Positions 31,996 to 39,824 are shown, counted from the stretch's first letter. The stretch is DNA of 39,824 bases from UBA8752 sp965659115 (GCA_965659115.1 CBFHUP010000018.1:1-39824), one strand, 5' to 3'. The notes: a model not told the origin generated them from the letters alone. Translations and numbers: made by a program.

Positions 31996-34900
31996 TCAAG
32001 AGCGGTTTATATGGGCCCGCTGAATTTCTCCGAGGAGCTGCTCCACCTTAAAGGGTTTAGGGACAAACCCGTCCATGCCTTTTTGGATGTAGTGGTCGGT
32101 TTCTTCCTTGAGTACACTCGCTGTCATCGCGATGATCGTGATGTTAGATTTGGTGGAATCTTGCAGCTTTCGGATGGCTGAAGTGGCTTCAAGCCCGGTC
32201 ATTTCTGGCATGGCAATGTCCATGAGCACGAGGTCCCAATCGCCGTCGCGAACCGCTTCCAAGGCCTCTTTTCCGTTGGCAGCTTTGCCAATGGTCACAT
32301 CGGGCATTTCGGAGCGAAGCGTGTCTTCTGCCACAATTACATTGAAGGGGTTGTCCTCTGCAATGAGGATGCGCAAAGCTGGAAAGGAGGGAGCGTCGGC
32401 CTTTTTTGTTTGCTGAGATTCTGTTCTGAGGCGCCGGATTTCGCTGAGGAGCTGATCCACTTGGAAGGGTTTCGGTACAAAACCGTTCATGCCATGCCGC
32501 ATGTAGCTGTCGGTTTCTTCGCGCAATACGCTCGCCGTCATGGCTACAATCAAGGTCTCTGACTTGTCGCTGGCCAGCTTGCGAATGGCGGTGGTGGCCT
32601 CCAGACCGCTCATTTCGGGCATATGGATGTCCATGAGCACCAGGTCCCATTCTTCATCTCGGACTTTTTCAAAGGCCACTCGGCCATTTTCGGCCTTTCC
32701 GATTTCGACGTCCTTAAGCTCGCTGCGCAAGGTGTCTTCGGTGACAATGACATTAAAGGGGTTGTCTTCGGCAATGAGGATGCGCAGTGGGCCGATTTCA
32801 GCTTCTTCGGTTACTTTTTCTTCGATGTTGATTCCGCCTGAAGAAGCCAGGGCAGGGAGGGCAAAGGCGAAGGTGGATCCTTCGCCGTCGACGCTTTCGA
32901 CCCAGATGACGCCACCTTGGAGTTCTACAATCTGCTTGGAAATACTCAGGCCCAATCCGGTGCCTCCGAATTTGCGGGTTTTCAATTGGTCGCCTTGGTT
33001 GAAGCTCTCAAAAATCTTCTCGAGTTTGTCTTCAGGGATGCCGATTCCCGTATCCCTTACCCTCACCACAAACCACTCTGAATGTTGGGCGCTGGGGGCC
33101 GGGCACCAAGAGGGCAGATCGGGCAACGGCCCAACCGATGCATGCATCGAAACACTGCCGTCGAGGGTGAATTTGATGGCATTGCCTACGAGATTGATGA
33201 GCACTTGATTCAATCGACTTGAATCACCGCTGAGGTACGAAGGCAAAGATTGATCGGCAACGACCTCAAATTGAAGTCCTTTTTGTTCGGCCGGGATGCG
33301 CATCACATTTTCGGCCACCTCCAAGGCGTCCGCTACAGAAAATGGTTCTTGAATGATTTCTAGCTTTCCTGCCTCTAGCTTTGAGAAGTCCAAAATGTCA
33401 TTGACGATGTCAATGAGATTGGATGATGCAGTCACAATGTTGCGGAGGTATTTCTTGGCGACGTCAGCCATGTCCTCTTTGGAAGCCAGATTGGACATGC
33501 CCACGATGGCATTCAGCGGCGTGCGGATTTCGTGGGACATATTGGATAGGAAAACCGCTTTGTGGTTCAAGGCGATTTCCAATTCCGCATTGGCACGAAT
33601 GAGTTCTTTTTGACGGTCCTGCAGCTGATGTCGCTGCGTGGAGATCAATTGGCTTTGTTTCCGGGTAAACCGATAACGCGACGTGATGAAAATGGCAAAA
33701 ATGATGAGCAACAGCACGATCACGACGAGGAGTGTGCGCTGGTCATCCTTCTGCTTGTCCATCACTTTTCGTTTCTCTTTCTCGCGGAGTTCTTCGTATT
33801 GAAAGAGTTCCATGTTGAGCATGACAACCTCGTCCTCTGCCTGCATCTCATAGGATGCTTTTGCGCTGTCCATGAGGTCCCGGAACAATCGGGCTTCGTT
33901 GTACATCTGCAACTCGAAGCTGGCCAATGACAAACAACTGTAGCAGTCCGTTAATTTGGTTCCACGGGAGTAATTGCTGATGTTCTCGTCGCTCAGGACC
34001 TGTGAGCGCATGCTGTCACACAGGGTATAGGCTTCATCATATTTTCCCAACTTCACAAGGGCCTGGCCCTTTTTGGTATTCAGGTAGACCTGGCGCAAGT
34101 TCCTCTGTTCTGCATCGTATTTCAATCCCTCATCTAAAAACCTGATGGCTTCTTTCGGCCTGTCTTGTTCATTGGCGATCATGCCTAAATACTCAAAGGA
34201 GGAGACACGAAGCTTAGATTTGACCCCCAGGTCTAGGGCTCTATTGTATTCAGCAGTGGCTTCGTCGTAGCGGTTTAAGTCCCTGTACACATTGGCAATA
34301 CCGACTGAGGATTTGGCCTGCTTATTGAGGTCTTTTGTCTTTGTCCAATAAGCTCTGGACTCTAACATGTACTGGAGCGCTGTGTCTTGTGTAGGTCGGT
34401 TTTTGGCGTACTGGAGGGCGATGTTGTACCGGGCTTGGTAACGCTGGCTTTCATCATCACTGAAAGACATGATGAAGGAATAATGATCAGCGGCATTTTG
34501 CCGATTCTTAAAGTGATTTTGAACGTAAGCCAAGCCGTCATGTGCTTTCACCTGTAACCCGATATCTCCCATGGACTCAGCGATACTCAAGGCCATTTCA
34601 TGGTCGGACAACGCCTTGGACCATCCGTTTTCGACTCCATTGTTGCGCACGAGCGAACGGGCCCTTTGGTAGTAGAGCCGGAATCGTGATTCCTCCGAAA
34701 AGGTGCCGTCCTTCTCAAAGGCCAACACAGAGTCCAGGAGTTGAAGCGCCAATACGGATTTATTCGAAGCGATAAAACCTCTCGCAGTTAAGTCCGCAAG
34801 TTCAGCCAATTGATTCGGGGTCAACTCGTAAGCCCAAAACTGCTCGACGAGCTCCGGGAAATCTGGAGCTCCGTCAAGGGGAATTTCCTCGGCGTAGGTT

Positions 34901-35046
34901 TCGAGGGCCTCGAGCCGATCGTCCAAAGAGGCTTGCTCTGAATTGATCAGTGCGCGCAATTCAGAGTAATTGACACCGGCTGAGGCACTCTGACAGAACA
35001 GGTTCAGCAACAGCCAGATAAAGAAAAAACGTAGCATGTGGTCCAT
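31996..35046 (-). CDS. TPR-containing hybrid sensor histidine kinase with two receiver domains
   Basis: A protein of about 1016 residues. Signal peptide ('MLRFFFIWLLLNLFCQSASA'), a periplasmic region of TPR-like helical repeats up to about residue 420, one membrane helix near 440-456 ('LLVVIVLLLIIFAIFI'), a coiled coil, HisKA with phosphoacceptor at about 505 ('SNMSHEIRTPLNAIVG'), HATPase ('NLVGNAIKFT', 'DTGIGIPEDKLEKIFESF', 'GGTGLGLSI'), and two receiver domains each starting 'LRILIAEDNPFNVIV' with phosphoacceptor in 'LVLMDI'. The receivers are close copies, alike also at DNA level with a period near 411 bases. No HPt domain is attached; the HPt gene lies convergent, 520 bases away. Start 35046 is preferred to 35070, since TATTTTCG at 35057-35064 could be the -7 box. 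The signal is unknown. Confidence 0.9.
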   Translation of the reverse strand: MDHMLRFFFIWLLLNLFCQSASAGVNYSELRALINSEQASLDDRLEALETYAEEIPLDGAPDFPELVEQFWAYELTPNQLAELADLTARGFIASNKSVLALQLLDSVLAFEKDGTFSEESRFRLYYQRARSLVRNNGVENGWSKALSDHEMALSIAESMGDIGLQVKAHDGLAYVQNHFKNRQNAADHYSFIMSFSDDESQRYQARYNIALQYAKNRPTQDTALQYMLESRAYWTKTKDLNKQAKSSVGIANVYRDLNRYDEATAEYNRALDLGVKSKLRVSSFEYLGMIANEQDRPKEAIRFLDEGLKYDAEQRNLRQVYLNTKKGQALVKLGKYDEAYTLCDSMRSQVLSDENISNYSRGTKLTDCYSCLSLASFELQMYNEARLFRDLMDSAKASYEMQAEDEVVMLNMELFQYEELREKEKRKVMDKQKDDQRTLLVVIVLLLIIFAIFITSRYRFTRKQSQLISTQRHQLQDRQKELIRANAELEIALNHKAVFLSNMSHEIRTPLNAIVGMSNLASKEDMADVAKKYLRNIVTASSNLIDIVNDILDFSKLEAGKLEIIQEPFSVADALEVAENVMRIPAEQKGLQFEVVADQSLPSYLSGDSSRLNQVLINLVGNAIKFTLDGSVSMHASVGPLPDLPSWCPAPSAQHSEWFVVRVRDTGIGIPEDKLEKIFESFNQGDQLKTRKFGGTGLGLSISKQIVELQGGVIWVESVDGEGSTFAFALPALASSGGINIEEKVTEEAEIGPLRILIAEDNPFNVIVTEDTLRSELKDVEIGKAENGRVAFEKVRDEEWDLVLMDIHMPEMSGLEATTAIRKLASDKSETLIVAMTASVLREETDSYMRHGMNGFVPKPFQVDQLLSEIRRLRTESQQTKKADAPSFPALRILIAEDNPFNVIVAEDTLRSEMPDVTIGKAANGKEALEAVRDGDWDLVLMDIAMPEMTGLEATSAIRKLQDSTKSNITIIAMTASVLKEETDHYIQKGMDGFVPKPFKVEQLLGEIQRAHINRS
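32000..32797 (-). repeat. Tandem duplication of the receiver domain inside the hybrid kinase
   Basis: Two receiver-coding units, about 411 bases apart. For example the bases at 32340-32375 and 32751-32786 are nearly the same, and both proteins share 'ILIAEDNPFNVIV', 'EDTLRSE', 'MTASVL' and 'GFVPKPF'. This indicates duplication within the gene rather than recruitment of two unrelated receivers. Boundaries are approximate. Confidence 0.8.
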
Positions 35047-35095
35047 GAGGCAATCACGAAAATAGTCCATGGAGTTTCAGAGATGACCGTATGGG

Positions 35096-35125
35096 TTGTT
35101 GGGGTCGAATTTCTGACTACATTTG
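35096..35125 (+). promoter_or_regulatory. Promoter of the tRNA-Arg gene
   Basis: TTG at 35096-35098, a 19-base spacer and TACATTTG at 35118-35125: a full match to the Bacteroidota pattern of TTG at -33 and TAnnTTTG at -7. The tRNA begins 20 bases after the -7 box, giving a short 5' leader. Confidence 0.75.
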
Positions 35126-35145
35126 CGCTCCCGTAAGGGAAAAAC

Positions 35146-35222
35146 GACTATGTAGCTCAACTGGATAGAGCACCTCACTACGGATGAGGAGGTTGAGGGT
35201 TCGAATCCTTCCATGGTCGCCA
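35146..35222 (+). tRNA. tRNA-Arg (anticodon ACG)
   Basis: A complete 77-base cloverleaf. The acceptor stem is GACTATG with CATGGTC (one G-T pair), the D stem GCTC/GAGC, the anticodon stem CCTCA/TGAGG with loop CTACGGA (anticodon ACG, presumably edited to ICG, reading CGU/CGC/CGA), and the T stem GAGGG/CCTTC with loop TTCGAAT. The discriminator base is G, and CCA is encoded in the DNA. A promoter lies just upstream and a terminator just downstream, so it is a single-gene unit. Confidence 0.97.
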
Positions 35223-35231
35223 CAGCTTACA

Positions 35232-35267
35232 GAAAGCCCTCGTTGCAATGTCGCAACGGGGGCTTTC
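35232..35267 (+). terminator. Intrinsic terminator after tRNA-Arg
   Basis: A 15-bp stem with one G-T pair (GAAAGCCCTCGTTGC, loop AATGTC, GCAACGGGGGCTTTC), followed by GATTTT. It begins 10 bases after the tRNA. The same hairpin may also serve the convergent metalloprotease gene ending at 35308, but there is no T tract on that side. Confidence 0.88.
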
Positions 35268-35307
35268 GATTTTGGGACACTGGAGCCCGAAATCCTACGG
35301 GATAGGT

Positions 35308-38300
35308 TCAGTCGCAGCTGTTCCCGAATTCGCCCAAGACCATCAGGAAGTCTTCTACGGAGACGAAGCCATCGAGGTTGATGTCGGCCATGCAAGCAGA
35401 TGAACACCCAAATTCGCCGAGCATGATCAAAATGTCGTTCACGGCGACCACGCCGTCTTGGTCCAAGTCGTGGGGACACGTGGGGTCACAAATGCCGTCG
35501 CCATTGACATCTGCGGCACAATCTCCACCACACACGTCCAAGGCATCGACGTTGTAAAGACACGAGCCATCTTCTTCGGAGGCCTCTGCATCATAATTGC
35601 AGGCCAGGATGTCCGTGCAGCCCGGCACAACGGGCGCACAATCTGGAGACACAGTGAAAGGGTTTCCATAATCCCAACTGCTCGGAGGGTAGGGGTGTTC
35701 CGCGAGGTAAATCCGGTACTCCACACCTGCTGCAGCCACATCGATGGCCCATGGATGCAAGCCGGTGTTGTCCACAACCCCCAAGTCAGCCACAGCGGCG
35801 TTGGCATTGATGTTGATCAAGCTCAGGTAGACACTGGTGTTGGGGTCGCCTCCAGACCACGAGATCCAGAGGGTGTCGCCCAGGCACCATTCACTGGCCA
35901 CATCGTCCAGGGACAAGCCCGCATAGAGGCAAGAGCCGTCGTCATAGGTGGCCTCTGGATCGTGGTTCAAGGCCGACGCGTCAGTGCACCCGAGCACATC
36001 GTCTTCAAAATAGCACGAGCCGTCATCCTCTTCGGCCTCTTCCTCGAAATTCAAAGCCAACGGATCGGTGCAGCCCATAATGGGATAGTAGCAGGATCCG
36101 TCGTCGAGGAGGGCATTGGGGTCAAAATTGAAGGCCTGCTCATCGGTGCATCCGTAAAACGCATCGCAACCGCCGTTGACCGAGAACAGCCCCGAAGAAC
36201 CTCCGGATCCACTGGCCACGGGCACACTGTCCAAGAGCAGTTCCCACGAAATCTCAGAGAGGTAGCTGCCGCCTCCTGCACCAAAGGTGTAGCACCCATC
36301 GGGCAGGCAGAATTCGGTCATGCCTTCTGGTCCAGAATTCAAAGTCAAGCTTTGAATCAGTGTGCCGTCGGTGCTGGAGATGTCGAGTTCGTTGCCATTC
36401 CAACCGTCGCCATAGGAGTCGTACATGTGCAAGGTCAAAGCGTTGTCCTCTCCGCAGTCCAGCGGATAGGTGCAGGTCCCGTCATCGTCTACTGCGAAAG
36501 GGTTGAAGTTCAATGCCAACGGATCGGTGCATCCATAAGTGGCATAGATCTGCCCGGCCAAAATCTCCTCTCCGGGCTTGCGGTTGTATGCGTAGTCCAC
36601 AAGGCGCACCATGTCGCCAGCCTCGCTGACCTCAAACCTCATCCATCCGTAATGGAAGCGCTCAGCCAAGGTGAATTTGACGCCGGCAAACGTGGTTTGG
36701 CCATTCCATTCGCTGTAGGTGGGAGAGGTGATCACCAATTGGGTTTCCAATTCCGAGAAGTACTTCCAGTGGCTTTCGCTTTGGATGGTGTCTCCGGCTT
36801 GGAGCGCGCTCAAGTTGGTGGAACCCACGTTGCAAACGCCAGATTTGGAATACGTCTCCAACCGGAAATGGCCATTGACGTACCACAGCCCAAAGTCTGC
36901 ATCGCCCAAGTTCCAGCTGAAGTATTTCCAGTTGTTTCCGGGGTTGGCAATCGCGATGCCCTCGGCCGGGTCCACTTCCACGTATTGGATGGCATAGGGG
37001 TCGGCGTAGTCGAGGGACATGGACCGCGATAGGTCCATGCCGCTGGGGACATCGGAGAGGAGAGAGGCGTCCAATGAAACGTGGAATGAAGCGTCGTCCA
37101 CATCGGCGTGGGCACTGGCCTGTCCGCTTAGAGACAGGCGAATGCGGGAATCGGAGACGCGCTCAATGTGTGCCGTCAAACCTTCGGGAAGGTCGGAAAC
37201 GTCGAAGCCTGACCCGGTCCCAAGGGTGTCAAATTCGGTCCATGTGGCCCCAAACAGGTCGATGCTGCGCTCCGAGGAAACGCTTCCATCGTTGTCCAAA
37301 GCTTCGTGGAACACCGTCTGGGTGTAAGCCAGCACTGGAGACTGCACTTCGCCCATGGCAATGGCGCCTTCCGGTTGCTCGTTGTACGCCATGTCCAGGG
37401 CGTAATAATGGCGGCCATCCTCGCTGACCCGCATCCGAATCCATCCGTAATGGTCATGGCCGTTGCGCTGGAACTGCACGCCAGCATAGGCCGTTTGTCC
37501 ATTCCAATCGGTGTAGTCGGGGTTGGACAGGTCCAGTTGATCGGGGTACCAGGGGCCGGGCTCGGTGATGTCGGTGTCGGGCCCCACCACCGTACCCACG
37601 GAAAGGGGGACGAGGTTGGACGTGCCGGGGTAGCACACGGCGCCGTTGCCATAGGTTTCGAGCTTGATGTTGATGAGGTCGTAGTGAAAGAACCCGAAGT
37701 CTGCACCACCAGACCCCATGGTAAACCAAGTCCATCGGCGCCCTTCGAAGAAGTTGTGGGCATCGTCCACCAAGTCCACAAAGACAATCTCGTAGGGGTC
37801 CAAGAAGGTCAGCCCTAGGGCGGTGTTGGACGGGTTGTAGAGGTCCTCGTATGTTACTCCGGCGAAGGGGTTGACGGTGAAGTGAAGCGCGAGGTTGTCC
37901 AGGTTGTCGCCGGCCGCATGGCTGGCCACTTGACCGGTGAGGTGTGCCGTCGCATGGGTGGAGTCCACGACCACCACAGACAAGGAGGTCCCAGCGGGCA
38001 GGTTTTCGGTGCTGAAATCGACCCCTTCTACCAGTGTGCCGGCGGCGCCAAAGGTCAGGTCGAGCAATTCAATGCCGATTTCGCTGTCCACAGTGCCATC
38101 GTTGGCGAAAGACTCCGAAAAGGAGGACTCCAAGTACACCATCCGAGGCAGGAACCCTTCAAGAAAGACCAGCGCGTGGTTGTCCGCAGACCAAATGTTG
38201 TTGCGCCCCGCCACGTCCGAGCACATGGTCGCCAGCATCCGTGTCTTCTGACCTTGGGTGAACATGTTGGAACAATTGGAATAGTCCATGTAGTTCTGCA

Positions 38301-39150
38301 CGTTGTCCTGGGAGTCGCATGACTCAGCCTCCAGGTCACATCCTGTATTTCCGATGGTGTTGGGGGTGTCTTCAACGCCGTCGTCGAAACCGCATCCTGC
38401 TGTGGATTGATTGCCCGACTGATCACCCCAAGTGTGCTTGAGGTTGGCCCAGTGTCCTACCTCGTGGGTCAGGATTTTGTAGTGGGTCCAGACGGCCGTC
38501 TCCGTGCGGCCCACAGCCCAGTATGAAGACACCACACCGTCGTAAATGGAGGCCGATCCTTCGACGTCAGCGGGGTAGAACGCGAATGCAGATCCGTTGC
38601 CTCCATCCGAAGAGTGCACCACCCAAATGTTGAGGTACATGGTGGGATCCCACTGCACCAGTTGTTTGAGGGCGATGTTGCTGCCGTTGTAAGTCAGTTC
38701 GGATTGGATCCGATTGATGCCGGTGGTGGGCTGGCCATTGGGGTCGAAGTCGGCCAAACGAAAGCCCATGCCCACGTCGGCGACGATGCCGGAGAAATTG
38801 GGGTGGACCTCGGTCAGCTCCGCGTTTGAAGCGGAGAAGTCCTCGTTCAATTGCACAATGGCCTCATGGATTTGCGCGTCAGAGATGTTCTCTGGCCCAT
38901 TGTCGTGCACCACATGAAACACGATGGGAATCAAAAGGTCCTCGTCCGTGCAGGAAAGAGACTGGGCGGCAAAGTTTCGCGTGTGGTCCTCAAGAGACAA
39001 CCTCCTGAGTTCTTGGCCCCCCATCCACTCGGGGTGGGCGAGGCGCATGTCGTCGCGCTGCTTCTGGTGCTCGCAACCATGCTGTGCTTGACTCACCCCA
39101 CTGAACAGCAGCAACGCAAAAAGTGGCCAAATGAAGCGGAGTGGATTCAT
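35308..39150 (-). CDS. Secreted M43 (pappalysin/cytophagalysin-like) metalloprotease with dockerin-like C-terminus
   Basis: A 1280-residue secreted zinc protease. Signal peptide (1-22, 'ALLLFSGVSQAQ'), propeptide to about 68, catalytic domain (70-320) with 'HEVGHWANLKH' (229-239) and the Met-turn 'NYMDYS' (286-291). The usual Gly in HExxHxxGxxH is Asn here, though the three His ligands and Glu are intact and 'HTWGD' follows as in M43. Then two copies of a roughly 268-residue module; a 'DSYGDGWNGNE' module; five 'GCTD...DGSC/DGTC' repeats; and two terminal EF-hand loops ('DLDQDGVVAVND', 'DINLDGFVSVED') ending 'GNSCD'. No standard T9SS sorting domain is seen, although related bacterial proteins use one. 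It probably degrades or processes extracellular protein. It diverges from acs across 106 bases. Confidence 0.88.
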   Translation of the reverse strand: MNPLRFIWPLFALLLFSGVSQAQHGCEHQKQRDDMRLAHPEWMGGQELRRLSLEDHTRNFAAQSLSCTDEDLLIPIVFHVVHDNGPENISDAQIHEAIVQLNEDFSASNAELTEVHPNFSGIVADVGMGFRLADFDPNGQPTTGINRIQSELTYNGSNIALKQLVQWDPTMYLNIWVVHSSDGGNGSAFAFYPADVEGSASIYDGVVSSYWAVGRTETAVWTHYKILTHEVGHWANLKHTWGDQSGNQSTAGCGFDDGVEDTPNTIGNTGCDLEAESCDSQDNVQNYMDYSNCSNMFTQGQKTRMLATMCSDVAGRNNIWSADNHALVFLEGFLPRMVYLESSFSESFANDGTVDSEIGIELLDLTFGAAGTLVEGVDFSTENLPAGTSLSVVVVDSTHATAHLTGQVASHAAGDNLDNLALHFTVNPFAGVTYEDLYNPSNTALGLTFLDPYEIVFVDLVDDAHNFFEGRRWTWFTMGSGGADFGFFHYDLINIKLETYGNGAVCYPGTSNLVPLSVGTVVGPDTDITEPGPWYPDQLDLSNPDYTDWNGQTAYAGVQFQRNGHDHYGWIRMRVSEDGRHYYALDMAYNEQPEGAIAMGEVQSPVLAYTQTVFHEALDNDGSVSSERSIDLFGATWTEFDTLGTGSGFDVSDLPEGLTAHIERVSDSRIRLSLSGQASAHADVDDASFHVSLDASLLSDVPSGMDLSRSMSLDYADPYAIQYVEVDPAEGIAIANPGNNWKYFSWNLGDADFGLWYVNGHFRLETYSKSGVCNVGSTNLSALQAGDTIQSESHWKYFSELETQLVITSPTYSEWNGQTTFAGVKFTLAERFHYGWMRFEVSEAGDMVRLVDYAYNRKPGEEILAGQIYATYGCTDPLALNFNPFAVDDDGTCTYPLDCGEDNALTLHMYDSYGDGWNGNELDISSTDGTLIQSLTLNSGPEGMTEFCLPDGCYTFGAGGGSYLSEISWELLLDSVPVASGSGGSSGLFSVNGGCDAFYGCTDEQAFNFDPNALLDDGSCYYPIMGCTDPLALNFEEEAEEDDGSCYFEDDVLGCTDASALNHDPEATYDDGSCLYAGLSLDDVASEWCLGDTLWISWSGGDPNTSVYLSLININANAAVADLGVVDNTGLHPWAIDVAAAGVEYRIYLAEHPYPPSSWDYGNPFTVSPDCAPVVPGCTDILACNYDAEASEEDGSCLYNVDALDVCGGDCAADVNGDGICDPTCPHDLDQDGVVAVNDILIMLGEFGCSSACMADINLDGFVSVEDFLMVLGEFGNSCD
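35922..36157 (-). repeat. Three adjacent 'GCTD...DGSC' repeats in the metalloprotease gene
   Basis: Three consecutive coding repeats of about 26 codons each have the form GCTD-x2-A-x-N-x-(5-9)-DDGSC. Two further copies lie in the same gene (near 36490-36540 and 35553-35627), and single copies lie in both lysyl-oxidase genes. Two conserved cysteines per unit suggest a disulfide-closed, acidic, perhaps calcium-binding element. Edges are approximate. Confidence 0.7.
36535..38145 (-). repeat. Two copies of a roughly 268-residue module in the metalloprotease
   Basis: Copy one is coded at about 37340-38145 and copy two at about 36535-37340. Both contain in the same order '(N)DGSV/DGTV', 'DPY-I', 'ADFG', 'LETY', 'WNGQT-(x)AGV', 'HYGW(I/M)R', and 'AYN-(x)P'. 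The copies have diverged strongly in sequence, so the duplication is old. No named domain is recognised. Confidence 0.65.
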
Positions 39151-39243
39151 GAACGCAAGGTGGGACAGGAAGATACGGCGATTGGAGCCGCCCCTTCTAA
39201 AGATGGAAACCGGTCCTTCATGAGGGCCTTCCGCTCAAGCGGG

Positions 39244-39251
39244 CTAATTTG
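39244..39251 (+). promoter_or_regulatory. possible -7 box before acs
   Basis: CTAATTTG ends five bases before the ATG at 39257, with the same TA(A/T)TTTG-N5-ATG layout as the genes at 38 and 3058. No -33 TTG is visible at the expected position. Confidence 0.3.
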
Positions 39252-39256
39252 TGGCC

Positions 39257-39824
39257 ATGCCTTTTTTGCTCGATTCGCCCGAAGCGGTGGCCGCTGCCCG
39301 CCTGAGTGCATCCCACAACCCCGAGGCCTTTTGGGCCGACATCGCCGGCCATTACGACTGGATGCAGCCGTGGACCAACGTGTGTTCCGCAGTGTTTGAA
39401 ACGCCGTCCGTACGCTGGTTCGAGGGCGCCGAGCTCAACATCACCGCCAACGGCCTGGACCGGCACTTGGCCGAACATGGCGACCAAACGGCCATCCTTT
39501 GGGAGCCCAACGACCCGGAAGACAGCACCGTGGCGATCACCTACGCAGAGCTGCACGATCGGGTTTGCCGCTTTGCCAATGTGCTGAAAAGCCGTGGGGT
39601 GGGCAAGGGCGACCGCGTGGCGCTTTACCTGCCCATGGTGCCCGAGCTGGCTGTGGCGGTGCTGGCCTGCGCCCGCATCGGTGCGGTGCACAGCGTGGTC
39701 TTCGCCGGTTTCTCTGCGCGCAGCTTGGCCGACCGCATCCAAGACGCCGGAGCCGTGTGCGTGATCACCAGCGACGGCATGAAGCGCGGCGCCAAGGGGC
39801 TGGCCTTGAAAGCCGTGGTCGACG
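39257..39824 (+). CDS. acs: Acetyl-coenzyme A synthetase, N-terminal part (cut by window edge)
   Basis: The first 189 codons of an adenylate-forming enzyme that makes acetyl-CoA from acetate, ATP and CoA in the cytosol. 'FWADIAGHYDWMQPW' and 'WFEGAELNITANGLDRHL' are the usual N-terminal blocks of AMP-dependent acetyl-CoA synthetases; 'GDRVALYLPMVPELAVAVLA' and 'ARIGAVHSVVFAGFSA' follow in the expected order. The AMP-binding P-loop and the lysine of the C-terminal domain lie beyond the window. Propionyl-CoA synthetase is a close relative and cannot be fully excluded from this fragment. ATG at 39257 is the natural start, and the frame is open to the window end. Confidence 0.9.
   Translation, partial: MPFLLDSPEAVAAARLSASHNPEAFWADIAGHYDWMQPWTNVCSAVFETPSVRWFEGAELNITANGLDRHLAEHGDQTAILWEPNDPEDSTVAITYAELHDRVCRFANVLKSRGVGKGDRVALYLPMVPELAVAVLACARIGAVHSVVFAGFSARSLADRIQDAGAVCVITSDGMKRGAKGLALKAVVD

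Noticed and set aside
31985..32000. Hairpin CTTGAG-TGCG-CTCAAG between the receiver gene and the kinase gene
   Set aside because: The stem has only six pairs, overlaps the kinase stop codon and has no T tract, so a terminator cannot be supported.
35553..36540. Regular short repeats that could suggest a CRISPR array
   Set aside because: The units are protein-coding 'GCTD...DGSC' repeats in frame, with divergent DNA and no constant repeat/spacer pattern.
35458..37032. A 524-codon open frame on the plus strand
   Set aside because: It runs antisense through the metalloprotease repeats; its Val/Gly/Arg-rich composition and lack of any domain fit a mirror frame.

Overview
The window looks like chromosomal DNA of a GC-rich member of the Bacteroidota, most likely a marine Flavobacteriales-type organism. 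The evidence is type IX secretion (T9SS) C-terminal domains of both kinds (type A after 'NPNP/PNP', and the gliding-motility type beginning 'TPNGDGIND'), a PorP/SprF protein next to the type B substrate, SprB-type repeats, an S46 dipeptidyl-peptidase, and Bacteroidota promoter boxes (TAnnTTTG; the best is TTG-N19-TACATTTG before the tRNA). No mobile element, CRISPR array, rRNA or phage gene was seen. No stretch longer than about 300 bases lacks a gene; the largest gap (28508-28768) holds a terminator and a possible 53-residue ORF.

Layout. 38-8061, mostly plus: a secreted SprB-repeat protein, L-threonine aldolase, a DPP11-like peptidase, a 38-residue His-rich membrane protein (minus) and a large secreted protein with a lysyl-oxidase domain. 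8048-14431, minus: a tightly packed run read from right to left, icmF (fused isobutyryl-CoA mutase), a sulfotransferase-like protein, a class IV aminotransferase homologue without the usual lysine, a small membrane protein and an EamA transporter. 14508-19361, minus: truC, a DUF3089 alpha/beta hydrolase and a second lysyl-oxidase protein. 19437-24192, plus: a type B T9SS substrate, its PorP/SprF partner and a small secreted protein of unknown function, closed by a 15-bp bidirectional terminator shared with the convergent uvrA-msrB pair. 27920-31111: an ECF-type sigma factor, a DnaQ/GIY-YIG fusion nuclease (minus) and a probable outer-membrane barrel. 31156-35046: a phosphorelay set of HPt, a receiver with a membrane anchor, and a convergent TPR hybrid kinase with two duplicated receivers. 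35146-39824: tRNA-Arg(ACG), an M43-type secreted metalloprotease and the 5' part of acs, cut by the window edge.

How it fits together. A large part of the window encodes very large secreted, cysteine-rich, multi-domain proteins that reuse the same parts: a 'DAWPQE...SYGDG' module, 'GCTD...DGSC' repeats, and dockerin-like EF-hand pairs. Two of them carry lysyl oxidase domains with the copper histidines and both residues that form the quinone cofactor in animals, so enzymatic cross-linking or oxidation of extracellular protein is a reasonable hypothesis. The most unusual metabolic locus is the sulfotransferase/aminotransferase pair, which resembles a fused plant protein as I recall it and lacks the lysine expected to hold PLP.
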